The notes under the pieces were generated by a model, which ran no database searches, was not told the DNA's origin, and saw only the letters and a list, made by a program, of their open reading frames with translations. A stretch of DNA of 64,000 bases from Drosophila pseudoobscura (Eukaryota; Arthropoda; Insecta; Diptera; Drosophilidae): assembly GCF_009870125.1 (NCBI RefSeq), contig NC_046683.1, forward strand, positions 2,170,001 to 2,234,000, read 5' to 3'. This document shows, in pieces, positions 14,801 to 28,300 of this stretch. A program made the position numbers and the translations under genes. Position 1 is the stretch's first letter. Each line of letters opens with the position of its first letter.

Positions 14801-15562
14801 CTGGGCGACCAGTTCCATGCCGCCGGCGCCAGCTGGCATCCGTTCCTGCCGCCCAACGGCTTCGATACCTGCACCACCTGCAGCTGCGACCCCCTGACGC
14901 TGGAGATCCGCTGCCCGCGGCTCGTGTGCCCGCCGCTGCAGTGCAGCGAGAAGCTGGCCTACCGACCGGACAAGAAGGCCTGCTGCAAGGTCTGTCCCGA
15001 GGGCAAGCAGAGCAGCCCGGCCGGCGGCAAGGCGGCCCCGAACAATCCCAACGTGCTGCAGGACCAGGCCATGCAGCGCTCCCCGCAGCACAGTGCCGAG
15101 GATGTCCTGGCCGCCGGCGGCTGCAAGGTGGTCAATAAGGTTTACGAGAACGGACAGGAGTGGCATCCCATTCTGATGTCGCACGGCGAACAGAAGTGCA
15201 TCAAGTGCCGCTGCAAGGTAAGTTTCGATCCGAGGATACATACAAATGTGCATATAGTCCCATAGTATGTCCCATGCCTCACCGCCTCATGCCTTATATT
15301 TGACAATGACTAATCCTTTTTGACCATCCTTTTTATCTGATTCTTGTAGGACTCGAAGGTGAACTGCGATCGGAAGCGCTGCTCACGATCCACATGCCAG
15401 CAGCAGACAAGAGTTTCCACCAAGCGGCGGATCTTCGAGAAGCCCGACTCAGCGCCGACCCTGGACGAGTGCTGTTCGACGCAGTGCCGCCGCTCGAGAC
15501 GCCACCACAAGCGCCAGCCGCACCACCAGCAGCGCTCCAATGCCGCCGCCTCCAGCAGTTGA
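5206..15562 (+). CDS. sog: Short gastrulation (chordin homologue), exons 2 to end
   Basis: Secreted BMP antagonist that binds Dpp/Scw ligands and is cleaved by Tolloid; it patterns the dorsoventral axis. Coding exons by splice consensus and frame: 5206-5315, 6750-6882, 12651-12710, 12828-15217, 15350-15562. They join in frame (first exon enters in phase 1) to give about 967 residues plus stop. The fly protein is a little over 1000 residues, so only a short N-terminus, the signal-anchor, is missing and lies left of the window. The first two exons form cysteine-rich (chordin/VWC) repeat CR1, with CIKCEC and CCKTCPGD motifs. The 2.4-kb exon encodes the CHRD domains, then CR2 (from about 14478), CR3 (from about 14794) and the start of CR4. 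The last exon finishes CR4 and ends in a basic, His/Arg/Ser-rich tail. The order CR1-CHRD-CR2-CR3-CR4 is diagnostic for chordin. Confidence 0.97.
5316..6749 (+). other. sog: sog intron between CR1 exons
   Basis: 1.4-kb intron with donor GTAAGT at 5316 and acceptor TTCCAG ending at 6749; it splits CR1. It contains CTGT/GGAT tetranucleotide runs near 6055-6100 and the palindrome ACTCGTACGAGT near 6475. No coding or RNA gene is visible. Confidence 0.85.
6883..12650 (+). other. sog: large sog intron
   Basis: 5.8-kb intron with donor GTAAGT at 6883 and acceptor TTTGCAG ending at 12650. It is rich in CT/GA tracts, GT/CA runs and short G-rich repeats (near 8570, 9310 and 11640). Every open frame inside is low complexity and none shows a domain. 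It is long for an internal Drosophila intron, so enhancers are plausible, but I cannot identify one. Confidence 0.8.
11824..11851. repeat. (GA)n microsatellite
   Basis: Perfect GA dinucleotide run inside the large sog intron; such tracts can bind GAGA factor, but nothing else supports a function. Confidence 0.85.
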
Positions 15563-17300
15563 GCGCGGATTGAGCCGGGAAAGCAGCCGAGAAAGCAGCG
15601 GGAAAGCAGCGGGAAAGCAACGGGAAAGCAGCCGGGAAAGCGAAGGATTCTTGGGCCACACAAGCACACACACACACTCAGTGCGGTGTGGGCCGAGCCA
15701 GAGGCACCTACATACACACATCACATATACCCTGATACACACCCCACACACACGTATACACACACACACACATACACACACTTATGCGGTGTTGCATAGA
15801 TCGTTGTTGTTTTGTGGCAACAATGGAAACTTGTATTATATAAACGAATGAGAGCGGAAGAGCAGGAAAGAGCGAGATCGACCCCAGAGAGCTCCTCCGG
15901 AGATTAGCAGAGAGAGTAGAGAGAGAGAGAGGGAAACCCTTGGAGGAAAGCTCCTCAGAGAGGGCAGAGAATCCTCTCCCCCAGAAGGAGAGCTTGCAAG
16001 AGAGCGAGAGATTGAGAGATAGAGAGAGAGAGTAAGAAAAACCAGTGCAGTTTTGCTTTAAAATTCGCCAGAGCAGAATTTTTCTTTGAAAAGCATTTTC
16101 CGAATTTCTTTTACCAAATCCCACCCAGCCCACCTTTTCCCCCTCCCAAAAAAACAAACAAAAAAAAACACACAAAAAAAACGATTAAAATACAATTTTA
16201 ATTTTAATTTATTACCAAAACGATTCAAAAAAAAGAGAGTTCGATCGAAAATTAAACTGTACTGAGTTTTAAAAAAACAAACAATTTGTTGAATGTAAAA
16301 CCAAAAGGAAAACGGATAGTAGGAGAGCAGAATTTTCAATATTTCGATTGATTTAAATACAAATTTAAATTGCAATTTGAAATGCAGAAAGAGTAAAAAA
16401 TACAACAGTTTGTGGGAATATTTAATGAAAACTAATTATTCTGATTATACATACACATATAGTATATATATATATATATATATATACAATATTTTTTTAT
16501 ATATACAAAATAAATATATCGAAAAATATATACATATATTTATAGCTTATGAGAAACAAAACACAGTGGGAAACGCATTTGGCGCATTATTTTAGAGCAA
16601 CCCAAAAGTTTCAACTGATTGACTGAATGGCAAAAATAAAACTAGCTCTTAAGAATGTTTTTTTTTTTTTATTTTACGAAAAACAAAAAAAAATTGAAAA
16701 AACAAACATTATTTTTTACTAATTGTTACTCACACCCACACACACACACACACATACATTTAGATACTTGCACACATACATTTTATGGAAATTCTTTCAA
16801 AAATTAATTTGTTAAAACAAAAACAAAGCGAAAATTATTCTACAAAATGCCATGTACACATATTTATACACACATACACATAAAAGAACACAAACGCATA
16901 AAAACACACTTGAAAAATATAAGAAAAAAAATGAAAAGATGAAAGATGTACCGCATACCGCAGAAAAAGAAAGAAATTGTATTAATTTTTATTCTATTAA
17001 ATTATTCTTATTATTATTATTATTTTATGTTTATTATTATTATTATTAGTATGATCTTTTTTTGTAGCTTGTATAGACATATACTCGTATATACAATTAT
17101 TTTACATATAATAATAATTGATTGATTAATTTTAATTAATTAATTGCCAGCAAAAAACATATTTAAAACGAAAAACCTTTACTAATAACGTACATTTAGT
17201 GTTGACAAAATGAAACAAAAATTGAAAATCAACAACAACAAAAAACACACACACACACAGAATAAAACAAAAAAACCAATTTATAAAAAAAAAGATTTTT
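15563..17300 (+). other. sog: sog 3' UTR and downstream AT-rich region
   Basis: Follows the TGA at 15560-15562. It begins with a degenerate repeat of GGGAAAGCAG-like units (about 15575-15645), then CA runs (15665-15782), a GA-rich stretch and AT-rich DNA with a TA run (about 16458-16486). AATAAA signals lie at 16509, 16635 and 17261, so the transcript end is probably between about 16.5 and 17.3 kb. The exact cleavage site cannot be read from sequence. Confidence 0.6.
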
Positions 17301-18308
17301 TTACGCTTTTTTCTGACGGGAATTAAATTGGGGAAAATATGGGGATACACAGACCAGAATCCAGATCCACTCATCCACTCTGTCCTTTCATAGACTTGAC
17401 CTTCTGAACGTTCCCAAGAACTGTCCAAATTAATAGCACCCCATGGAAGGGTACAATATCACTGATCTTCCTATTAGGCAACTCAATTTCAAAAGAGCAA
17501 TTTAGCGCCAACATTCACAGACAGACGGAAAGACGGACGGACGGATGGACGGATGGACGGGTGGATGGCTGGATGGATACTCGGCAGTATAGAGCAATTA
17601 TCTCTCGGCTTTTATAACCGACACACATCAAATTATCCAAATGGCTTTTATGGCCCAGAATATGATGATTGCTAAATGCCTTATTTTGGTCTGTCCGACC
17701 GTTTCATTAGGCGAAGGCGAAGAAGATCTTCGCCATTTCGATGGCATTGTGGCATTGTGGCATTCTGTTTGTACTCTCCAACTGGACTCTAGGATTCATT
17801 ACACGCACTTCTTTCACAATGATATACATACACTAATAAAAGAGTATGGGTAAGAAAAGATTTGTGAGTATTGTTTCTCATGTTTTCGGTTCACAGATAG
17901 GATGCCAGAGTATCAAAAATAAAACAGATTAAATAAAAAATATACATTCGCTTGACTTGGGTTCTTGAGTTGAGTTCCCATTGATTCGGCATAGATTGGG
18001 AGTCAGTTTTTTCGAGACTTTTAGAAGCCTATTCAAATATCATCGTGCCGACCACAGCAGTCGGTCGCTGCTGTATCTGCTGTCCCTGCTGTCCCTGCTG
18101 TACGGGTACGAGTACTTGTAGTCGTATTCGAATGAAATCGAATAATTAAATATTGGCATAGTCACACCTTGTTGACAATTATTGACAGGCTGATTGGCAA
18201 ACAAATGAATACTTTGGCATTGCCGTTTGGAGCTGTCTGTGGAGGGGCGCGGCCCCGTGGGCGCGTCCATGCTGCGGCACGACAATTCTCCAGGTGAGTG
18301 TATAGGAG

Positions 18309-18311
18309 TGT

Positions 18312-18341
<30 letters not shown>
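18309..18341. repeat. (GT)n microsatellite
   Basis: Near-perfect GT run followed by GGTGGTAGG-like sequence. Confidence 0.9.
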
Positions 18342-18347
<6 letters not shown>

Positions 18348-21300
18348 TAGGAGGTTGAAAGGTAGTTGGTGGGTGGGTGTGGCAGCTACCGAAAGCGTGC
18401 GCCACAGCCAAACAGCCGCATAGCCGCAGCGGAGAAGAGATCCCAATCTCACATCATCCATCATGGGATACCCATCTGGCTAGGGTATCCAAGCACTCGG
18501 CGTCATTAGCGTTGGCGTGGCGTCGACAGTATCACCGGGACAGTATCGCATGCCATCAGCATCAGCCATCAGCCATCACCTTATATCATCTTATAAGCAG
18601 AGTCTATTGCGATTTGCATTCGGATTCTCATTTGCAGTGAGTGCCATCAATTAATTGAGTTGGCCAAACCTTTGGCGAGGGGGCACCGGCACCCACATTC
18701 GACTCTAAGCCCACAAACCCCCACTATGAACTACCAACAACCAACTACCAACTGGGGCTATCAGCCAGATGATATCTATAGTGGCTTATTTATGTGTCAC
18801 ACCGAACACGCTCACGACATTTAAGCGGAGATGGAGATGGCGATGCAGACAGGGGCAGAGACAGAGGCAGAGGCAGAGCCGAAGTCACAGTCACAGTCAC
18901 AGTTCCAGTCAGCCAGCCACACTCATAATCATCAATTATCCGGAGCTGTCTTTGCTGCCTCCGGAGTCTAAGTCTGAGTCTGAGTCCGAGTCCGAGTCTA
19001 GCTTTGGGGCTAGGTCTGAAACTGAATCCAAGTCCAAGTTTAGCTTCGAGTCTGGCTCACTCTCTCTGGTAATTGCAGCAAATATGCAAAGCATGTGTAA
19101 ACTTTATTGATATACAATGTGAATAAACGTTTGCCTAACTTTGTTGTGATTGCAGCTGTCACTGCAAGGCACTCACCGACATCAATTCCACTCCGAGTGC
19201 CAGACACGCGACTACGTGATACACTCTCAAAGCCCCAGCAACATTGATCTTAACATTGCTCAAGCACTTGGCTTAAATTAGATCATGAAATACCAATCGA
19301 TTGGGCACCAATCGACTTACAGATTTACAGACCCGAGTCGGGGGATCACGCAAAGCTGAACTTCAGAACATGTATCTTATAGATACTCAATACTTCTCAA
19401 CTGTTTGACAGGGTCTGAGCTTGAACACAACTGTACGAGCAATAGAGCAACAGAGCAACAGAGCAACAGGGAAATGTAACAGAAAATGTACTTACACATT
19501 AATTGTAATTCGTGCCAGGTTGGGCGATGATTTCATCTTTCAACACTCGAATCGCTTAACAGCATGATCCATTTATCAGCTATAACCAAGTTGTGGGAAC
19601 GGATTGAAACGAGCTCAGCGTTAAATGAACTAGGCCTTATCTACGGAATATCCCTTAAAGGGATGGCACATAACATATGTACCATCCTCGGAGAAGAGCC
19701 TTTCAAAGAGAAACAACTTCTTCTTCTTCTCAAGAAGAAGACTCTCTTACTCAGAGAGTAAAAATCTGTAAAAATCTACAGATCTTACCCTTGGGCGCAC
19801 AATCCGCTGACTGTTCCGCCCACATGGAGGGTCTGCTTCACTTTGTATTTGTGTCACCCCCACTCCACTCCACTCCACTTCCCTGTTGGCTCCGTTGGGC
19901 TCTTCGCTGATTGTTAACTGATTGCATACAAATATGCCTGTGAAGGGGTCAAATCATGTTGACACTCGTGTCGCCGGCTAATTGCCACAACAAGCTCTCT
20001 ACTGAACGGAGCACAGCGGTATCGCATTCGCCAATTGTTGATGATCAGCGCCCACAGAGGGATACTCGTACGGATACTCTGAGATGCTAAGGATTGGAGT
20101 CCGAGTCGGATTCGGAGTCGGAGTTTATAACTTTCAAGTGGGTTTGAATATAAAAGCATTATCCGGCACCGTTTCATATGGGTAAAACATGAGCCTTGAT
20201 GACAATGTCTCAAAGGAGAAAAGTTCGGTTCTCGTCTTGATTTACACATCCAATCCGTTTACCCGCTAGGGGCCATTGAATATATCATTGATTGTGGAAC
20301 TGAATCGTTTAGCATCCCACAGACTTCTACATAAAATTAACACAAAAACCCAAATACTCGATATTCCACGCTCCAATTTTATTATTATTATTTATTTGGT
20401 TTTTTTTTTTGTTTTTGTGGCTTTTTATTATGGGGCCACGCGATCTGACATAATAATACTCGTACTGTACTCGTAATCCAAGTAAGACAAAAACAAAAGT
20501 AAACCAAAAACAATTTTGAAAAACCAGACCAAATTTCAGTTTTATGAATTAAAATCGAATATGGTGCTTGAATCTAGAGCTGGAATCCGGTGGGAGGGGA
20601 GGTGGGATTGAGGTTGGCAGGGGGAATGTCCCACCTGGACATGGACCGGGACCGGGACCTGGACCTGGACCTAACCATATACTCGTGGCGTCGACAAATT
20701 TGGAACTAATTATAAATGCAGGCGGCACAGTCCAAAAGTGGAAACCGTCCGTTCCAGTTTCAGTTTCGGTTTCACTCCCAACTTGACTTCGGTGGGACTC
20801 AAGGGAGGCGGGGGAGTTACTGGTGGGCGGACAGTTCCAAATGCCGAACGAAGCGGAATAAAATGAACCGAACTGAACCGAACCGGCATGGAGTGGTCAT
20901 GAATGAAATCTCAACAGAATGGAGGCTGGAGGCTGGATGCTGGATGGATGTCTGGTCGGTTTGGTTTTTTGTGGGACGGATGGTTGTTTGGATGGATGAA
21001 TGGGTGAGTGGGTGAGTGGGTGTCTCTGGCTTCAGCTACAGCTTCAGCTTTAGCTTTGGTTTTGGGGCGTTGGCGTTGCCGGCAAAGTGTGAAACTAATT
21101 TGTCAGCATGACAATAACAGCCAAAAGCCATAAACATCATAATAATATTCAATAAACATCAGCAAAATGCGCCAATTAACATTAACCGCCACCGATTTGG
21201 CCATGGAACGCAGCATTCATAGAATGGCACGAAATGGAGTGAAACGGTGAAGAGGGTGTTTGTGTACCATTGGAGTACCATTGAAACGGAAGGGTGAAAT

Positions 21301-24300
21301 GGAACGATGACGAATGGGAGGTGTATAATTTACTTTTATTGAATAGAAATTAAACGATACCTATTGATATTTATTCAGGGAACTTCATGGAGTGGAAGAA
21401 CGAGGGAATCGAGTAGATTAACCAGGAACAAACCGAATGGAATCAAAGGGTAAATCCGTTTAGGAGGAAGCATACATACTGAAATGGTTTGGATTGGAAC
21501 GGAAATTGGTTTAAGCGGCTGATCGGAACGAAAATATTCTCTCTTGAAGTGGAGGCTGAATGGAATCGATCGGAGGAACCGCAAGAAGTTATCAGACATT
21601 AGTATGAAATGGCACTGAATGGAAGGAATATAATGGATTGGAATGGCGACAGAGGCCTGGAAATTGTATATTTTACTTAATTGAATTATAAACGTTGCGG
21701 GCTAATAAAATCGATGATGTAAATTACACTCACTTGCATTTAACACCTTCAACGATGGAATTTCATCTATTTCTATGCCCTCTCCAGCCATCCATCCATC
21801 AATTCATCATGCGGGAGTATATACATTTATACGAGTATTGTGGGCTTCCGGAAAAGTAATATAATTACATACGTGATGGTCAATACTCGTAGATAATACT
21901 AATCATATCCATCAGAACTATTCAATCAGAGCATCACATCGTTCATATCCTACTGACTCCTCCTCCAGCATGGTACGATTTATAGACCTAGTGATCCATA
22001 TAACCATAGGCACTTCCATCCATCCATCGCTGGATGAAGCCCATTTCTGAAGTCAAATCCAGGCTTTTTTAAGTGTATGTCTAGCTTCGGCTATTGGGTA
22101 TATCAGCCAGACATCGATTCTTGATTTATTTATGATACCAGGGAAACATGTTTCACTGCCAATTGCATGCAAATCGTATGCGATTTAAGCCAATCCAAAG
22201 CACAAAGCCCCTGAACGGGGATCGAGTCCGATCCGATCTGGTCTGGCTGGGTCTCCATATGTCTCTGCTTCCATCTCTATTCCACAGCCGCTCTCCATCT
22301 CTATCTATCACTGTGTATCCGCCGCTGTCTCTGTCTCTGCCTCTGTGCCTCTGTGCCGCTGTGCCTCTGTTTCTGTGTCTGAACGATAGCCGCGGGGCTG
22401 TGTAATTGTAACGCAACAATCAAAATCAATTGCTATGTAAATAAAATTGCAAATTAAATTACAAATTGATTACCTCACTGAGTCATTAATTAAAAATTGA
22501 ACAAAAAAAGATAGCAGCCGAAGGAGATGGAAATGTAATGCCATCTAATGTACGTACAAATGTGCATGTTCAAATGTACATACTCGTATTCCAAAGTGAG
22601 GATCGATTCGTGGGTGGGTATTTTCCATTAAAATCGATTCACAGAAATTAAACTAAACTTATTAGAGATCCCGTCGTACCAGTCGTTCCAGAATCTTGTT
22701 CGAGCGCCCTCAAAGGCTTTCCCATCCCCATCCCCAGCCTCTGCTCGGATATACTCGTATAGCATAAAATGCCAATAAAGAAACAAAATGATTGGAACAG
22801 TTATTGGAAGAACTGCATTCGCAAGGGAACGGCGCGCCGGCTATTAGAAATGATAAAATATCAAGAAAAATGCTGCCAGTGGTCAGTGGTCACTGGCCAG
22901 TGGCCAGTGGCAATGGGCAAGCCAATCAATGGTAAAAAATCCATTTAACAAATGCTCCAATTAGCATTGTGGGCGGCTATGAGGCTATAAGGTGGGGCCG
23001 GAGGGCAGGTGACCGGGTAGGGCAGGGCGGGTTGGTGTGGTGTTTGGCTCTGGGTAATGGATAATGGGTAATGGGTAATGGATTTCAGGGGCCACAGTGG
23101 ACCAAGCCGAGAAAACAAATGTCGGGCGGGGCCCGGCCGCAGCAATATCAGGAAGGAAACTCTGATCTTTGGCCCAACGAAGTGCGGATTCTCTTAAATA
23201 TGATGAAAAATGAATTATATATACCTCCTACATCTTCCTTAAACAGAATGAAAACGCACACGTTGTATCCATTTCTCTTTGTGTTCATGTTTTATGGTGG
23301 ATTTTCATTAACACTTTCTAAGTTTCATGATTTTTTCTCTCCGTAGTGCCTCTCACACAACCAATTGGCACTTGTGCCAAAGCTTATCCAAAGATCCAAA
23401 GGATATTGAGATCCATTCAGATCTAAAGGAACAATTCCGGAACAATCTTCAACGGCTAATGGGTGATGCCCTGCCTGCAAGGGTATCACTGATCGAAACG
23501 AAACAAGAGCGTGATCAGTTGACTGGCAATGTCGACGTCATTGTCGTTGGCACGACATTTGGTTAAATTATGGCCTGCGCCGGGTGACCAAACGGGGACA
23601 GTTGCTGGCTCTGTAGCTGGCTCTGGCTATGGCTCTGACTGTTGCTCTGGCTCTGGCTCCGACTTCGCTGGCTTTAGATCTGGGGCTGACTTTGGGGTCC
23701 AGATTGAAGCGGCTTCGATTGTGTTGTGGCCGTGCCCAGGCGCTCTGTCAATCACCAGATGTGGGGGCGGTCTCTCCCTCTCTTTCTCTCTGTCTATCTC
23801 TCTCTCTCCATCTATCTCTCCCTCTCTATACGTATGAGAAGGCGTGGTCGACCCCAAAAGCCATGCCGCATTTAGCTACTTAACGTTGTTGCTGTGGTTG
23901 TCTTTCATTAGTCGTGATTAGTTTTGAAAAGGAGCACAAAATGCACAAAAATTGGCAATTTGAGTCTGATGTTTGTTTTTCCAGTATCTACCCTGGACGG
24001 CTCGTTGCCCAAGGGGTGTATATGGATATGGAACCTTCATTACAGGATTCTAAATTCTTAAGTTGTATCTCTTGTAGCGTCTGATCGATTCTACGATGAT
24101 AGCTTGTAGCATTTTCTTAGCTTTTGGTTGGGTTTCGCATTTTTTAAAACTTGCCTAAAATCTGATGAAGATCTGACGATTTGAAGTTGGCCACGATTTT
24201 AAGCCAGCAGCCACTCAGTATCACATAGCCGAACCCCTTTGGCTGCTGCATTCTTGCATTTTTTTTTTTTAATTCGAAGTCGCGCCACGCGCCACAAGCA

Positions 24301-26439
24301 ACAACTGCAACACAAACACGCCACTTGGACTTGACAAATTGCGAGCAACGTTTACAATTGAAACAATTTAATCAAACAACAAGCCAGAGGAGCGGACAAC
24401 GGTGGCAAATCAACTGAAATGCGACGCTGAGTTGCACATTTTGTTGCCCCATTGTACGGGTACGGATACGGAGTGGCAGCAGAGTGGAAAAGAGTGGAAA
24501 ATGCTGACAAATGATGTGGATCGAAAAATATTTACCTAACTAAAGCAGCCACAATCTCTGCGTTAAGGCCAAGTACGAGCATATAAGATCGTCTGGACAG
24601 TCTGTAGGTTAGAGACATTGGAATCGGGTCAGAATAATGCATGCAGAAGAGCCACGAACCACGAAATATCATAAAATATATAGGGGGGAAAAGGAGAAAG
24701 ATGCGGTTGGAAATGAAAAGCCGCGACTTGAGCAACGAACAGTGCACTGCAGTGGATGTATATATACGTAAGTATCAGAGATGAGATAAAAACCTCAAGA
24801 AGACAATGAAGATCTATGTACTTTCGAATAGCAACAGTGAATACAAACTATAAACAAAGCCCACAGCCAATGCGAAGAAACCGATCTTTCTTCCCCGTAT
24901 GTATGTTTGTATGAAGATATTAGCAGATTCTGATAATTAGTTAAGTAGATAATTAAGCCATCAAGTGAACTAGTTCATGATAGAGCTAGGCACTGGTTCG
25001 AGCGATAGAATTAATAGTGGGAAATGTTTATCCGACACCTGATGCTGTCTTGATCTCTGCCTCCATCTATTAGCATGTATTGCCAGCCCTTTACTACTCG
25101 TATTTCAGATCGTGAAATCATGACGCATGTCACTTGGATTGTCATCGTGTAAATGGAACTGCAGATAAGCTGTGGCTGTGGCCAGCCGATTGATCGAGGC
25201 ACCTTCGCGGGGGGCTCGGAGTACGATGGAGGGCATATTTGAAATGCCGATGGGCAAACACATGTCCACAGCCAGCTCCTGCCACAGGGAGAGGCAAAGA
25301 GCGGCTGAGCAGGTAAATGATTAATGTGCATTTAATTGGCGGTTCAACGAATGAGCTCAATCGCGAGGGCGAGGGCGATGGCGATGGCGAGAGGGAAGAG
25401 GGAAGCGGCAAGAGGCAAGAGGTTGGCGCGATAAATTCGATAAACTAAACTGTGGGCTGCTAAATGTTCCCATTTATTAAAGATTAAATATATAACCAAC
25501 CGCAGAGGCAACAACGGAATCGCAATGGTGCAAACAAGAAAGAAATGCCAGCCTCAAGGGCCGAAGCCTTAGATACCCTTGCAGATATGATAGTCGTACC
25601 ATGCCTCACCTTTGCTTTGACTACGCTCGAATGTCTTAGGAAAAGTTCCTTTACAATCCTTCCTTTCTGTACAATTTGATTTGACTGTCCTTTAGAGCAG
25701 ATGCAGAGCAGAGCATGTGATGATCCCACTGTCAGTGATTCGGAATTTCATCGTTTCTGTGTTATAAAACTATTCTTTCCATGGTTGATACCCTCTGAAA
25801 GGGTAGAACTAGCAAAACGACAGCAAAATAGATAGATAAATAAATAAATAATAAATAAAGTAAACAGCATCGCAGAGATCGCGGCTCATTTGCATATCAA
25901 CTTTTCACATTAAATTCAATTGAAAGCTTTTCTCACTTTAGCATCATTTTGAAATTCAATGAGCCCCTGCCACCGTCACCGCCCCCAACCGAACCGAAAC
26001 GCGAACCGTGAACCGCGAACCGGGGGCTAATGTATCTATTGCCATTCGATTCGAGCACAAAATTTATGATGGCATTAAGCTAATGTTATATGCAAAAATC
26101 GCTCAAATGTAAAATGCAAAAATATATAGTGTTAGTCGTAATTTACACGAAGCACAACATAACCCTGCCCCCAGTCCTTCCTTCTGTACGGCCATAATAG
26201 AATCCATGCATATTCCACCAGACATTTGCATGGATAATCGTATGGTATCGTATCGTATTTACTACGAAAACGATGTGCCACCGTCCGTTGAGGAGATGGT
26301 TGATTGAATTTCATGATTTTGTTTCAAGTTTTGAACAAAATAAGATTCGATAAGTATAGTTTTAATATTTCGGGATAACTCTCCTAAAACTTTCTCTTCT
26401 TTTTAACTAAGGGCCATACTGGCCTATGCGTGGCCCAGG

Positions 26440-26760
26440 TTAACCTAACCTAATCTAAATGCAGATTCTGGAATTTAAATTTTCGCACACTGTGACCTGT
26501 TCACGCTCACAATACTAACGATGAAACTGTGAAATAAGTCTTAAAAATACTTGTTGATATCGAAATATTGCTACATAATTACTACGTTCTTTCTACATAG
26601 CGATACATCCATTATACTTTTCTCAGTGGCGACCCCTGTCAGATGGGGCTTTGAATAGTCAACGATAGATGGCGACTCTCCAAATCCAACGGCAGATTTC
26701 AAACTCAAATTTAAATTTTCCAACTAGCGATTTTTAACATCAAATAAAACTTAATTTTAG
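26440..26760. promoter_or_regulatory. possible boundary or promoter island
   Basis: A stretch without microsatellites, unlike its surroundings. It carries AGTGGCGACCC (about 26626), AGATGGGGC (about 26642), CGATAGATGGCGA (about 26662) and two copies of AAATTTAAATTTT-like sequence. AGATGGCG resembles the core of Drosophila CTCF sites, and CGATA is the BEAF-32 core. These are motif resemblances only. Confidence 0.25.
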
Positions 26761-28300
26761 TTTCGGCCAAGTAATAATTTTCCTCGAATTTTAGTCTAAC
26801 ATCTATCTTTTCTGCATGTATGAGACCGGTTCAGAAAGCACGAAAATCTGTGGCATACATCATTTTGAACGGACAAGAAAACCGAAAACGCAGAATCATA
26901 GAGAATGACTGCATATCTGCACCTGGATCGGATCATTATTATAGCCAGAAGGAACAAATGAAAACGCAGTGTTTACTCTCTTTTTCTCTCTCTCCCACAG
27001 AAATTGGTCATTAGGTGGAAATGAAATAAACGACGTACAAGAACATTGCTACAGGTGGTGGTTAACCACCAAATCAATTCGTCCTTATTGCGAACATTCA
27101 TACCAAAAGACCCAGAGAGAGAGTATGATGTATAGGTTAAATTAATCATCAGATTATATATGTACATATATGCGGACCTGAGCCGTTTGACCTATTGTCT
27201 TCATCTCTAACTTTCATATTATCCAAAGCGCTTACAGTGGTCTTTGGCTTTGAAGCACTAATTTGAAGGAAAAAAGAGACAGGTGGCCAGACTTGGCAAT
27301 CGAATGCATTCTCCATAGAGTCAATCATTTTTTCTGCTGTGCTGAAAATTTCAAAATTAATATTTACTTATGCTGATGTTACCGAAACGGAGGGAGTCTT
27401 GGTGGTCGTGGCTAGTCGGATGCTGCCATAACTTTATTATTGGTTTTTTGCGGATTCCGCGAACTATTAACGGAGAGCAGAGAAACACACATTTTGGTGG
27501 AGACGACTCATCGAACCGCAGACACATGTTGCCATGACCACGCCACCAGATGAGGCCGGAGCGGATCAGTCGTACTCGTATCTGCCACGCACATCTCTCT
27601 GGCACACACACAGCCAGATACGCGCTGATAGTTCGGTAAACAGAAGACGAAACTGTGACTTCCATCTATAGTACTCGTAATCATAGTACAAAGATTCGGC
27701 GTTAAGTTGCATTTGGAAGGATCATCGAGGGATTTAATTTTGATTTTGACGGTGCCTGGGCCAGGTCTTCCCCCTGGACTGTTACGGATTCCTTATTGTG
27801 TTCTCAAGATCTTTTGTGATTGTAATAGAGTGTAAAAACAAATACTCTTCTGGCTTCTAAGGAACCAATTTGTTTCCATATGTTCCTTGATGACTGGGAT
27901 CCTTAAAATTTCCTATACTTGTCTATTTGTCCGTTCCCCTACTCAATCGATAGGTCTAGGTAGAAATTCTCTTGTCGCTTTACCAAAAATATCCCAATCG
28001 CTTGATGAAAATACCAGAAGATCGCCAAAAGCTCTAGCATATCTCTATTCGATTATCACTGCGATCGTGAGTGGCGAAGAGATCACGTTTTGGCGTGTCA
28101 TGGACGCATCTCTGACGCAAACAGAGCAGCTGGCTGCCAGCGACAGAAGAGAGCCGACGTGCGCGTGTATCTGAGAGCTACTTTCGCAGGCAAAGGCAAA
28201 GGCAAAGGTGGTCGTCGGCCGGCCCGGCTGGCTTGATTCTCGCTCTCGCTCCGGCTCCACTCTCACTCTCTCGGGCTCTCTGCAGCAACAAGTTGAAGCG

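Larger units (their letters stand above)
17301..28300. other. long intergenic region without recognised genes
   Basis: About 11 kb between sog and the Chsy upstream region. Open frames are short, low complexity and lack domain character. Contents include a GT microsatellite near 18310, many short G- or C-rich degenerate repeats, TACTCGTA-type motifs concentrated between 20.0 and 22.8 kb, and a compositionally different island near 26.4-26.8 kb. Distal enhancers of sog or Chsy are plausible; none is identified. Confidence 0.6.

Noticed and set aside
19155-19281. Possible exon after TGATTGCAG with a 42-codon open frame
   Set aside because: Good acceptor-like site, but no partner exon, no domain and length within chance expectation.
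26440-26460. GGTTAACCTAACC as insect telomere repeat
   Set aside because: Only two TTAGG-like units, and Drosophila telomeres do not use this repeat.
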